The notes under the pieces were generated by a model, which ran no database searches, was not told the DNA's origin, and worked only from the letters and a program-made list of their open reading frames with translations. 64,000 bases of DNA from Branchiostoma floridae (Eukaryota; Chordata; Leptocardii; Amphioxiformes; Branchiostomatidae): positions 8,345,692-8,409,691 of the forward strand of contig NC_049980.1 in NCBI RefSeq assembly GCF_000003815.2, written 5' to 3'. Every line of letters begins with the position of its first letter. Positions within the stretch are counted from its first letter, which is position 1. Position numbers and translations under genes: made by a program. Shown here one piece after another: positions 53,026 through 63,500 of the stretch.

Positions 53026-53205
53026 GTGATTGGTCAATTTCTTTTGATGGGTCAATTAATGTTTTGAGCATTGTCATTGGTAGGGATGCTACACGCATCG
53101 ACCAATGGTAGCGTATCAATTTAACACCTACAATACATTCTACGCCGTCTATCAAATTTACCGTCCAATCATATTTACGATAGACTCCGCGTTAGCCAAT
53201 CAACT
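53026..53205. promoter_or_regulatory. Cluster of five CCAAT boxes
   Basis: ATTGG at 53029-53033 and 53076-53080; CCAAT at 53102-53106, 53165-53169 and 53196-53200. The contexts (GATTGGTCA, GACCAATGG, AGCCAATCA) match the NF-Y consensus well. No gene starting next to it was recognised, so it may drive a noncoding or spliced transcript. Confidence 0.4.
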
Positions 53206-53617
53206 TTAAGCTTTCTCTTCCTTTTAACTATGGATCTGCAGTTTGCTTTTTGATCACTAGGAGGCACTGTGAGACCGTGAGCAATTCAACTGGAACCGCA
53301 TCGTGAAAAAGGCTTCTATGAGGCAATTTGTGACTTTGGCCTTCTTCAAGTTTGTTGTTTGAGAGGAAACGTTGGTGGATAACGTGTTATCCATTCTATT
53401 CTAGCTCTGATGTGCTCCTCTCATCGCTTCTGGCGAATTTGGAGCTAGAATTCGATCGATACCAGCGTTTTGCTAGTTGGGGTGGGGAGGGCAACATCAA
53501 ATCTTGCAAACCGTGAAGCCTTGTGCTGCTAACGGTCGCCACGCCTAGGTGCGTAAAATGATTTCTGCATTCATTGTCTAAATAAAGTAAACGCACACTT
53601 TGTGCTGATCCACAAAC

Positions 53618-53680
53618 CTTGTCCCTGGCGTTGAACACCATATACCCACAATCGAGCATGCCTGTCCTTGGTGCTGAACA
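53618..53680 (-). promoter_or_regulatory. RE1/NRSE-like motif cluster 3
   Basis: 53660-53680 on the minus strand reads TGTTCAGCACCAAGGACAGG, a full match to the fixed RE1 positions; 53618-53636 is a weaker version (GTTCAACGCCAGGGACAAG). Flanking ACACCATATACCCACAATC resembles the units of cluster 2. Confidence 0.4.
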
Positions 53681-54194
53681 ACCACAAAACACACTTGTCC
53701 CAGTGCATACATGGAGCATTTTCCCCCAACTGTTTAAACAGCACAGTTTAAACAGCACAGAATTTCTGGCTGCTGAAAACAGATAATGTCATGATTCTTC
53801 AGTGCCAATTTCAGTTTTCACTTTTGGTGGCATGTTTACCCTATTGCATTTTGCTTACTGCTATATAATAAAAACATCCCCCTATGTCCAGGCTCAGCTT
53901 AGAATTGTAAACTGAATCTAATATAACTTATCAAAACCAGCTAAAGTCACAGTAGGTAAATTCTATGAATGGCAATCTCTGCACGCATACAGCAAACAAC
54001 GGGGCATAGGAAAAAAAGGTGGGTCAAAAAAATCCAAGATAAGCAATAAAACTTAACAATTCCTGTATTCAATAATAAGTAACCTTGATCCCTGGCAGGA
54101 TTTTGGAAGGGATGCTCATGTATTGACCACATCTTGGTACTAAAGCAAATTTCACAAAAATGGAAGTCCTCTGTATGCATGACATGTTCGTGTA

Positions 54195-55989
54195 CGAGGG
54201 TGGTTCAAAAAGTAATGCAATGGGTCTTACAACAGGTTCATTTTTTCATAGAATGAGTTGAAATTTGGCACAAAGATAAAGGCATATATCATCTTGAGAT
54301 TGAAATATCTAAATTTCTTTTTCAGGATTTTATAGGTGACTTAGTCGAGTTCATGATGACCACACCCTTGTACTGTCACTGACTCTCTTGTGTCTATTGT
54401 AAGAAACTGAAACTTCATATGAACCAAGCTGCATTTCTCGTCATACCACATGATTATTTTCATTTTAGAAGTCCAATCAGTTTGAATTTTTTCGTTCCTG
54501 GGGTGAAGTAATGTATGAGGGCGGTTGTCAGGGTCGTTGATCAGGGGTGGGCTGATTAAAATTTCCGTAGACGACCTTTTTATCAACCGAGAAGAATGAA
54601 ACTTAGCAAACTTCTTGGTTTTTAAATAGTTAATATTTGTGTATCTTTTAGTTAATGAAAAAGCAATGTACTCAACCCTTTAACCCTCATCCGACCGTAT
54701 GGGGTCATTTTTGACCCCAGGCGTATATTTTAATCTGCCATAGCAACATTTTTCATCAGAGAAATAATTCCTTCCATGAATTTGTTTGTATACAGGTCTT
54801 ACAACATCTACTAAATTTTCGCAGAGTTTTGCCTATTATTGTATAAGCTATACTTGAAAGTTTGTGTCTTGTTCGGTGGGGTCAAAAATGACCCCAGCCA
54901 ATTATGAATCATTAATTACATGAATATCAAGACATTTCAATAAAATAACAGGCAATCCTCATTATTGTTATTACAGCAGCAGGTTATAGTTGCTTAGATG
55001 AGTAAACACCGAATATTTTGAAAGAAATTTAGTATTTTAGTGTAAAACAGTTTTTCGACATTCTGCATAAATTATGATAATACACACTAATTACCAATGC
55101 TAATGAAAGTGAAAATGTTTCTATTTAATTAAAAAACAATATATGGACAGACTGTGCAGAAGGAACCTTAAAGAAAGATCTTTGCGGGAAAATAGACAAG
55201 AGTTATTGTTTGTATGTGTTTAGTTGGCGGTATATGGTGCATAATTAAGTAATAAATTTGTTTCTTTTCACAAATATTGTATTTTTTCTTGTTAAATAAC
55301 ATTATCATGCTATCAGTATTATTGCATCATCACAATTATTGTTTAGAAATTGATAAGACAAAACATTGTTTAAGTAAGTTAAGTATGGTAGATTTTCAGA
55401 GCATATGTGGTTTTTCCTCATTTTCTGCATAAATTATGATAATGAGTAATAACTACTGACACCAAAACTTGTCAAAATATTTTTCATAGGTTAGTGAAAC
55501 AGTAAATACATAGAAATGACAAAATAAGCCTGCAGAAATATGTCCATGAGCAAAACAAAATGGGGTCAAAAATGACCCCATACGGTCAGATTCGTCGTAA
55601 AAATGTAACGGTCGGATGAGGGTTAATCAACAAATCACGTATTTGGCTATTATTCAAACTGCCAGTAATGTAGCAACTCAATCCATTCTAGCTGCTGTAA
55701 AAGAAGAACCGTTGGGAGCTCAGAAAACTCACTATTATACAGGTAAAATGTGAGATTCTTACAGTAGTTATAAGTGGGTCAGATCTAGAGCAACTGATCT
55801 TCTGACAAGCTTCCAAGGGTGTGGTCAACTTGAAATCAACTAAGTTGCTCCTAAAAATCTGAACAACAAATTGAGATATTTCAATCTCCAGATGATATAT
55901 GCCTTCACTTTTGTGCCAAATTTCAACTCATTCGATGAAACAATGAGCCTATTATAAGACCCATTGCATTACTTTTTGAACCACCCTCG
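54195..55989. mobile_element. Mariner-like element with a nested insertion
   Basis: Terminal inverted repeats CGAGGGTGGTTCAAAAAGTA then ATGCAATGGGTCTTA are identical at both ends over about 35 bp and flanked by TA (54193-54194, 55990-55991). The outer 15 bases resemble the mariner copy at 46133. Without the nested element (54684-55622) it would be about 850 bp. No transposase remains; the minus frame 54341-54586 is not recognised. Confidence 0.88.
54684..55622. mobile_element. Nested piggyBac-like non-autonomous element (939 bp)
   Basis: Flanked by TTAA on both sides (54680-54683, 55623-55626). Ends CCCTCATCCGACCG and its exact reverse complement; sub-terminal GGGGTCATTTTTGACCCC palindromes at 54700-54718 and 55562-55580, plus one internal at about 54877-54895. 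TTAA targets and CCC-starting termini are piggyBac hallmarks. The interior is very AT-rich and non-coding. The right side has about 25 bp extra between the two terminal motifs. Confidence 0.85.
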
Positions 55990-55991
55990 TA

Positions 55992-56375
55992 TTTTGAAAA
56001 GGGATTTGATAGCCTATATTGTGATTTTACATAACGTTAAGATGCTCCGGAATGATAGGATACCTCGGCAGCTGGGAATGATAACTGTATAAATGTATGA
56101 GAAGTTTGAATGTATAATTATCCACAACAACATGCTGCCTGATCTGTTGAAACTTAAAGTGCTTGTACATAGTGCATACTGGGCTGAAGATAACTTGCTA
56201 AGGGACGACTGCAGTGTGCAAGGTGTTGGTAGCTTGAGGAATGAATTCACTCTACTATATACTAAATGTTACAACTACTGGAGAACAATAGTGAAGCGAA
56301 GGATTTTATTAGTTTTTACAAAACTTTACAAAGACTTATTTGTGCCAATAACATCAAACACAAATCCTGTACATC
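55992..56375 (-). other. MED8 3' flank
   Basis: AT-rich. AATAAA on the minus strand (rc of 56305-56310) lies 66 bases past the MED8 stop and is a candidate poly(A) signal, giving a very short 3'UTR. The plus-strand frame 56093-56413 overlaps the MED8 stop and looks spurious. Confidence 0.5.
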
Positions 56376-56798
56376 TCATCTCTGGTATGGGTGTGAGCTG
56401 GCCCCTGATCTGATGTTAGTTTTGATGGTGCTGGGAGCCTTTCCTGGGGCGGGGCCAGCCTGGGAGGCCTGGGGGGAGGGCTGGGACTGGGGGGTGTCAG
56501 GGCCGCTCTGACTGGGGGTCCTGCTGGGCTTCAACCCCTTCCCAAAGCTCACTGCGGCAATGAGAGCGCTGGTGTCCGCTAGGGATGACGCTGGGGTGCT
56601 CCCCTGGGAGGCAGACACCTCCGAGTCCCAGTCTTCGCTCGCTGCGTTCAGCTTGTTCAGGAGTTTGTCGCACAGGTTGTTGAGCTGCTGGATCTGTTTC
56701 TGGGCCGCCTCCGGAGTGAGACGTTCTGACTGCGTGGTGAGAGTCTTCTCCCTGGACTCCACCTCTGGTTCAAACTTGGTACGCAGATAGTCTGGAAC
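56376..56798 (-). CDS. MED8: MED8 coding exon 3
   Basis: Acceptor CCCCTCCAG; 140 codons and TGA. Begins [18 protein letters not shown], then a second helix ([19 protein letters not shown]), the [16 protein letters not shown] motif, a Pro/Ser/Gln-rich linker and the conserved end SSHPYQR. Confidence 0.95.
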   Translation of the reverse strand, partial: VPDYLRTKFEPEVESREKTLTTQSERLTPEAAQKQIQQLNNLCDKLLNKLNAASEDWDSEVSASQGSTPASSLADTSALIAAVSFGKGLKPSRTPSQSGPDTPQSQPSPQASQAGPAPGKAPSTIKTNIRSGASSHPYQR

Positions 56799-59700
56799 CT
56801 GGAGGGGTCAAAGGTGAACATGGGTCAAAGTTTGATTCATTAGTACTAAAATAAAGCACATTGGAAACTTGGATGACGAATGAATGGATGAATGAACGAC
56901 AGGGTGAACCATATACAATTTATTCAAAGAAAAAGAACTCGACGAGATGATTAAATGAAATGAATGAAGAAATTAACAATAGTATAAGTAGTAGAGAAGA
57001 AAAAGGAAAAGAAACAACCCCCCCAAAAAAAAACAATAACAAAGAAGGTTTTTGACACAACAAGAAGTGCACTTGTTTTTCCCTTTTTTTGTTCTTGTTT
57101 ATTGCACCTTACTTTTTTGCACCACCACCGGCCACACTACCATAGGAATACACAATGCACCTTAATATTCTTCTTACATTATTAGGATAACAAACTAGAT
57201 TTGTGTCTATAGTCCGGGAGGAGATTCTTAGAAGAGACCTAGAAAGCCAGTTCGTAGCACACCCAGTACATAATCCAAAATAACTGTACTATCCAACGTA
57301 TCGTACATACATGTAGATATTATGGATTTGGTGCATCAGTTGTACATCAGAATAGGTTATTCTTTTCTTAGAAATTAATTACAATCAATTCTGCTGTAAA
57401 ATATAACAAGTCTCTCAAGAATGACTTAATCTAGATCACTTTAATGACCACATAAGACTGTAAGCCTATCCGTTGCTATGGACCTTCATTTTCCTTAGCA
57501 ACGGTTGCCGTAGAAAGAAGCCAGTCACTTTCAAGTGTCAGAAAACAAAAAAAACTCCTGTCATTCGTGACTTCCGCCAAGTTTGACGTCATTTCGACAA
57601 GTGGTGCTCAATTTATGCTGCTTTATTACCTTCGCCAAGAAGGTCATGTTTTGGTTAAAAAATTTTTTTGTGTCACCGTATATAGGTCAATCTCAAATAA
57701 CTTTGGCAGCTGTGGATGGAATGTCGCGATATTTGGTATTTGAGTTGCGGTTGCGTATAGCAAGGTTTTGTACGAAAATGGTACAGCTGGCGCTTTCTGT
57801 CGTGAGTGCAGCGGGGTGAGTGTGTGTGTGTGTGTATTTGCGTACAAGATAACTTTTGACGCTGTGGATCGTTTTGCATTATATTCGGTAGTTATTTAGG
57901 GGTTTGGAAAACGAAGGTCAAGTTCGATAATGGGCGTCCTGGCGAGAAGTTGCGGTACTGCAGTGGAGCGTCAAAGTTGTCGTTAAAGTCATTCTCAAGT
58001 GGCAGGTTCAGGATTTTTGGCTAGTGGATACGTCTTTGGGCAGGGAGTAAGTCATGTAAGTTTGGGCCCCCTGGTGGCTTGTTTTAACCTGCAGTGGGTG
58101 ATTTTGTGGTAATCTTTGGAAGAGAATAAGTCAAGTAGGGTTTGGTGGATTTGAATTATTGTTAGTATGAACATACCTTAGGTTGTAATCAAAATCCTGA
58201 ACTGTATTGTTTTTAAATCTGGGCTTCATTTATGCAATTAATGTAGAATAGGAATATAACAATTTAACCTCAGATGTTGACCTATTTTTTGGATAACTCT
58301 ATTAGTTTGGCTAGCAGCTGTTTGGCAGATGGCTGCACTTGATGACAGCTTTGCCCCAGGTTTATTGTTTTGCCTACCACAATGTTTATTTGCTTGCGGG
58401 TGAGAAGGGCTACTAATCTTTCTCCCAGTCTCATTATCATCAGGAAGTGCACATTTGGAGAATTCTATCCTAGAAACACGTGCAAAAGTTGTTTCTGCTT
58501 GAGGTCTTATTCATGTAAAGTACCTACCAGAAATAAACGGCTGCATGAAACTGCACATATTCACGGTTGAAAATTCCCTTTTAATAGTTTTATACATCCC
58601 AACTGACTTCCAGTGTCAAAGAGATTAAAGCTTATTCATAAACAAGGCCAAACCACCACGCTTTCACTTTTCCGTGCCAAGTAAGGATCAACAAAATAAG
58701 GAGGAAAACACCCATTCGCGGTAGGTACCATGAATAAGACCTTAAACTAAAGTCTTTGATAAGGGCATTCTCCATAATAAGCATTGATTGTTTGGCGAAG
58801 GTATTGCGTTTCGTGGAACTCTAGTTTTCAATTCTGTGCACATGTTCCACCTGGACCAGAGAACAATACATGTATATCTTAAAATGATTGAGAGACATCA
58901 AGCTATCACTCTATGATAGTGAACTAGTTATGTACTGGGTGTGCTACGAAACAATTTTTTTTCAGGTATCTCCTTCCGGATTACTTTATATATGGTTACA
59001 TACCACTTCATGGCTGAAGACAGGCACCCTCCCCTCAGTGGTGGTCTCCAGCTGTGGGTCGCTGTCAGGGGACAGCACCAGGGGCAGGAAGATCAGGTTC
59101 TGTAGAGACGGCATCTTCTCCTTCATAACCAGTTTCTGTGGGGGAAGACGACATTGTACATGGCATCATGGTCTGATTGCTGGTACTCTGATCTCAGCTT
59201 ACTGTTTGTGTCTTGCATGTGTATAAAAAAACTGTTTGTGTCGCATAATCAGTAAACAGCCTTATGGCATGATACAACAGGTTTTCTCACATATCAGTGG
59301 CACGGTTCAAGCGCCACCAACTGACTGTGCCAAATGGGTCTGGTCCTTTTGGCGTAATGGTTAGTGTGTTGGTTTTGTGAGCAGCCTGGGTTCGAATCCT
59401 TGAAGCCAGGAGACTGTTTCTACTCGCCTCTTACATTGGTTCCCATACTGGGAATTGAACCCAGGCCTTGGTGGTGCCGGAGAGAGCACCAAGTCCTAAC
59501 CACTAGACCATATATACCAGTACTAGTATCCAAACAGACTAATTTTCATCGAAGTGAAATGAGGAAAGTCACGTAAAGTGGCTTTCCATGGGCACAACAT
59601 TAAAACCAAACTAAACCAAACATAGATTTTAATGAAGCATATCAGGGACTTCAACCCATGACCCCTAGGCTTTGAGCCAAACCTCCTACAGTAATACACC

Positions 59701-59917
59701 AGGCTCCAATCATTTCGGTTCAAACCCTGCTTACCTGTAGAGTACTGAGCTGTCCAGACAGCAGGGCGAAGCTGTCCAGTACAGAAGTCCACTGCAGGGT
59801 CTGGTGTTCGTGTTCTAACTTCATGAGGAAGGCGTGGATCGAGTCCCTCAGGTCCTTCACCCGCACGATCAGGGCGTCCAGCCCCGCCTCCAGCTGCTTC
59901 TCTTCCCTCTGCTGCAT
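56376..59917 (-). CDS. MED8: Mediator complex subunit 8, whole gene (3 coding exons)
   Basis: Head-module subunit of Mediator, bridging MED18/MED20 to the core and needed for RNA polymerase II initiation. Exons 59917-59735, 59135-59004 and 56798-56376 join to 245 residues (human 268). Diagnostic strings: [11 protein letters not shown] at the start, [83 protein letters not shown] and the C-terminal [16 protein letters not shown]. The N-terminal half is helical coiled-coil; residues about 165-225 are a disordered Pro/Ser/Gln linker. Start chosen at 59917 because vertebrate MED8 begins MQREEKQ; an in-frame ATG at 59989 would add 24 residues. A splice acceptor inside CATGCAG, with ATG on an upstream exon, is also possible. 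Confidence 0.95.
56799..59003 (-). other. MED8 intron 2 (2.2 kb)
   Basis: Contains a dispersed element with TACCTTCGCCAAGAAGGT near 57627 and an opposed TTTGGCGAAGGTATTGCG near 58790 (about 1.2 kb apart, likely inverted ends of one transposon), a CRE at 57584-57591, and a CCGTTGCT...AGCAACGG inverted repeat at 57469-57504. Confidence 0.5.
57627..58825. mobile_element. Probable inverted-repeat element with CTTCGCCA ends
   Basis: ACCTTCGCCAAGAAGGTCAT at the left and, on the other strand from the right, ATACCTTCGCCAAACA. The same motif is common in marine invertebrate repeats. Exact ends and target duplication not determined. Confidence 0.4.
59004..59135 (-). CDS. MED8: MED8 coding exon 2
   Basis: 44 codons between CCCCACAG and [50 protein letters not shown]. 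Phase 0 on both sides. Confidence 0.93.
59342..59410 (+). repeat. tRNA-like sequence (SINE head or pseudo-tRNA)
   Basis: A-box TGGCGTAATGG (59350-59360) and B-box GGTTCGAATCC (59389-59399) with tRNA-like spacing. The acceptor and anticodon stems do not pair well, so it is not a functional tRNA gene as it stands. Confidence 0.5.
59439..59518 (-). pseudogene. tRNA-Glu(CTC)-like pseudogene
   Basis: Minus strand: A-box TGGTCTAGTGGTTAGGA, anticodon arm TGGTG-CTCTCTCCGG-CACCA with CTC, T-arm CTGGGTTCAATTCCCAG, end TATGGGAACC. These match eukaryotic tRNA-Glu(CTC), but the anticodon loop is 10 rather than 7 bases and the 5' acceptor strand (TATATA) does not pair. Likely a tRNA-Glu-derived SINE head or a degraded gene. 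Confidence 0.6.
59735..59917 (-). CDS. MED8: MED8 coding exon 1
   Basis: 61 codons from ATG (59917-59915) to a GTAAGC donor. N-terminal coiled-coil of the Med8 family with the highly conserved [12 protein letters not shown] motif. Phase 0 at its end. Confidence 0.92.
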
Positions 59918-60446
59918 GCCTGGACCAACCCGGCCGTACCCAACAAGCTCCTCTGAGATGTAAAAGCTGATAGATGAAAAACCAGACAAAGGGATGTGCC
60001 TCGATCACGCGATCACGGTATGGAGAAGTTAAGTTATTGTACACACGTTGTAGAAGTGACTTTGTTGCAGGACTGATGGAATCAAGTTTTCAGGTCTAAG
60101 AAACGCCAATCGTGTATCAGAGGTAAAGGTACTTGATGAAGACTCGTTCGTCTACTCTCAGTGCAAAACAACGACGATCTAACGTTTGCCTAACTACGAT
60201 CATTTCCGGGTTAGTGGATGTGTCCATTGGACAAAAGTGGTGTCTGAGCAAGTTCAAATCATTACGATTTACCGAAAACACATTTCATCCTTAGATGTAA
60301 TAGACTACAAGTATTTTATCCTTTAAATTTTCAAAAATATTATCAGTAACATTATCTATCAAAGCTATGTTAAATTTCTGTGATTGCTAACACCATTTAT
60401 ATTTTCATGCCTCCCGTTTTCAGAAGTGGACTGTTCCAATCATAAA
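59918..60446. promoter_or_regulatory. Bidirectional MED8/PHAX promoter region
   Basis: 529 bp separate the two divergent start codons. An ETS/GABP-type CATTTCCGGG lies at 60201-60210, near the middle. No TATA box is evident, as usual for housekeeping divergent pairs. 5'UTR lengths are unknown. Confidence 0.55.
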
Positions 60447-60533
60447 ATGGCGGGTAATGTGCCTGACATGGATTTTGAAGAAGGGGAACTTGCGGATTCT
60501 GAGTCTGACACGGAAGTTCCAGCAGTCCAGGAG
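60447..60533 (+). CDS. PHAX: PHAX coding exon 1
   Basis: 29 codons, ATG in AAAATGGCG, donor GTACGA. Acidic N-terminus (EEGELADSESDTE). Phase 0 at its end. Confidence 0.9.
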
Positions 60534-63500
60534 GTACGATCTTCACCGTTTAGTTTTCTATGATGTAAAGAACATTTTAGTAGATCATAAAATGTCAATC
60601 TTTGTTTGTTGTGACGTGTGGTCGCTTCGAGTGAGTTCCCCCCTCCCCACGATTTTGACGTTTCCGTGATTTGGAGACCGCGATGTGTTTTGAGTCTTTT
60701 GACAAAGGAAAAATTCTAAGTTGAATAACGTCAGTATGCCACAGTGAATTGGCGGCATTTGAGGGACCTTTGTTGTTCTTTTAAACGGAAAGAACAGTTT
60801 ATGATATATTTAACAGGCACACAAACACACACACACACAAGCATACACACACACACACGTTTTGACTCAACAACAACAAAAAAAGCACAACATCAAAAAA
60901 ATCTTCAATGACAAAGTATGTTGGACACTTATGGTATGATTATGTTCTTGTTTAGTAGGGGTGGGTTACCATGGGTACCAGTACGGAAAATTCAGGCACA
61001 GGTACAGTCCAGGTCCAGATGACCAGGTCCAGGTCCGGACATGAACCAGGACCTGATTGTGAAAACATGTGAATAGGCGATACTCAAAACAATGATATTG
61101 CTACATTGACTCTGATGGAGTATCCAACGCCCACTGGCGTTTTATCGTCCTATCAGCCTCTGTTTTAGACCGAGTTATCTTCAAGGTAAGTTTGGCTGTA
61201 GAAACCTGGTACAAATGACTAACAATTCTCCTCTACTAGTACTTTGCTCTTTTTTAATGTGTAAGCCCCAAAACAAAGCCTGTCGGTAAATCTGTTCATT
61301 TTTTAATTGGTCCGAAATCCGTTCCTCCAATTTTTGTCAGGTCCGTTTTTTCTGGACCGGTCCAATAAGAAAAAGAAAAGTTTTGTACCCCAATGTTGGA
61401 CAGTAATGTTTATGTTCGTTAAGTAAATATGTCAGAATGTTCTGCTTTCCCTTTCAGGATGCTTTGAAGGGAGCTGCCAAAGCTGTGCCTCCCCCGCTGG
61501 ACCTGCTAGGAGCTGTGGGAGGGATCGCTGTTCTAAACAACAACAACACAATACCTGCTCTGCAGTTCACCGGGCACAGGACAGGGGGCAGTAACCTGAT
61601 GGGAGGAGCACGAGGGACTGGCCAGCCAACCTACAACAAAGGTGTGTAGTCATCCGCCGGAGGCTCTATGAAATACTGTTAGATATTTGTGGTGGTTTCG
61701 TGTTTGCGTTTTTTCCAGTGTGTTGTCACCGCAAACTCCCTGAGTATGTTGCGTCGGAATGGACCCATCATTTCGTCCCGGAAATTTGCTTGTTGGGCAA
61801 GAAAATAATTTTACCCCATCCGTTTAAAAAATAACACGAAAATGGAATTTGATAAGCTTAAAATGACGTATTCAACCACGAAAATCAACAACGTGGGCTC
61901 CTAAACATTGAGTGGGACAGAAAAAAAATCACAAGTTGGAGACATCCTGGATCAAGTCTCTACTGATGTAGTGGCTACCCTCTGAACATGATGTGCCAAT
62001 GCGAGTAGAATTGTATAGAATGTGATTCTATGTCAAGACTGAGTTTTCAGCAACCAACAGCTGCAGATTGTACTTGTTGCTGTAGTTGTCTGTTCACATG
62101 AATGGCTGCTGTTTCACTACTGTCTGTACTATTGAATCCACAGGGATGACCATGGGTTACCGTGAGTCTAAAAGTGCCACCAGCTACAGTAGTGATGAGG
62201 ACAGCCATGACAGTTTCAGGTAACTTTTACCCTTCATTAGTACCCTTTCTATTACTGTTTACCTTCTATATTAGGTGTATAGATTTCTCTACAGTGAGAG
62301 AAAAACAAAACCTAACGTTATCTATATTTATTACCCTCTAATCTCAGCTCAAAAAAAGAACAAGGAATGCCTTCAAGTACCAGAGTTACCAACCTAGGAT
62401 CAATGTGTTTAAAAATTGGTATTTTCCCTGAACTACCATAGAGTGGAATTTGTTGTCACCAAGCACAGTATGGCCATCTTTGCTGGATAATTGTAAAGGA
62501 ATACTTGCATAAGTTAGGTGTGACAGGTCTTTCAGTGTGGTATAACCAGCTGCTGCCTTGCTGTGTGCCTGTGAAGCTGGTGTGTTACACCAAAGGGCAG
62601 TCATACCAGCTATATAGATACTGAGATACAGATACTTACAGTATCACAAGGGTAAGGTTCAAGTCATCCAAGGTTAAGGGTCATGTCAAAGTTTACTACT
62701 GGAAGGTAGACCTCTAAATGTGATGACCACAATGAACTAAGTGTGCTAGTTTGTTACCTATGTGCTTCTGTGTAGTTTGCAGAACTAGAAGATTCATCCT
62801 CTGTTTTTTATTTGTTCTCAGTGATGATGAAGATGAGACCCTGTGGAGGAGGAAGAGGATGCGCTGCGTGGAGAACCAGCCAGGGGGCGCTGCATATGCC
62901 TTTCACCACACACCTGTGATCAAGTCTCCACCCAAGCGCAAAGTCAACAACATCTGGGCCTCAGTAGTCCAGGTATGGTCGTACATATACGTCATGTGTT
63001 CCTGTTTAAAACAAGTGTATCTTAAAAGTAAATTGCACTGGCTGTTAAGGTCTCAAGTGTTGCCACGACTGATGGTAAATTCGTGTCTTTTGAAATAGAT
63101 AGAAATTACGTTTATGAAGGTTTAACATCTAGGTAAACAATATACAATATTTAATACAGGAATGAACTGGCAGAGACAATATTGAATACAAGCACATCTA
63201 TTTGGAAACTAACTTGTCTAGTTAGAACTTTGATGTATTAAATTGTTTCTGCCAGTTTGTTCTACTCACACTGGGGATGAGTGATGGATTTCACTTGAAA
63301 GGAAGTAAATCTCTGTTTTTATCCAGTCATAGAGATTGAGTTGAGAAAAATGTAGCATTTCAAAGTTATGAAGTTTTCTTGTGCTTGTGATAATCCTGAT
63401 AATATTGAAACTGTTGTGAATGTTTACAGGAACAGTTCAGTGAGTCTGTAGCAGATGAGTTAGTGTACACAGGACTAGCAGGAGGCATCAGCAAGGAGAG

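Larger units (their letters stand above)
51575..54192. other. Intergenic stretch downstream of the hydrolase gene
   Basis: Candidate hydrolase poly(A) signal AATAAA at 52436-52441 with GT-rich sequence at 52462-52480. Also the CRE pair, a CCAAT cluster (53026-53205) and RE1-like cluster 3 (53618-53680). A perfect 16-bp tandem CAGTTTAAACAGCA lies near 53735-53760. No protein gene recognised. Confidence 0.45.

Noticed and set aside
56093..56413. Plus-strand frame overlapping the MED8 3' end
   Set aside because: Overlaps a certain MED8 exon antisense; no homology.
59072..59100. RE1-like CAGCACCAGGGGCAGGA string
   Set aside because: It is MED8 coding sequence (PLVLSP) and follows from conserved protein, not a regulatory site.
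59523..60044. 173-codon minus-strand frame over MED8 exon 1
   Set aside because: A different frame from MED8; spans the splice donor and intron, so it is a shadow.
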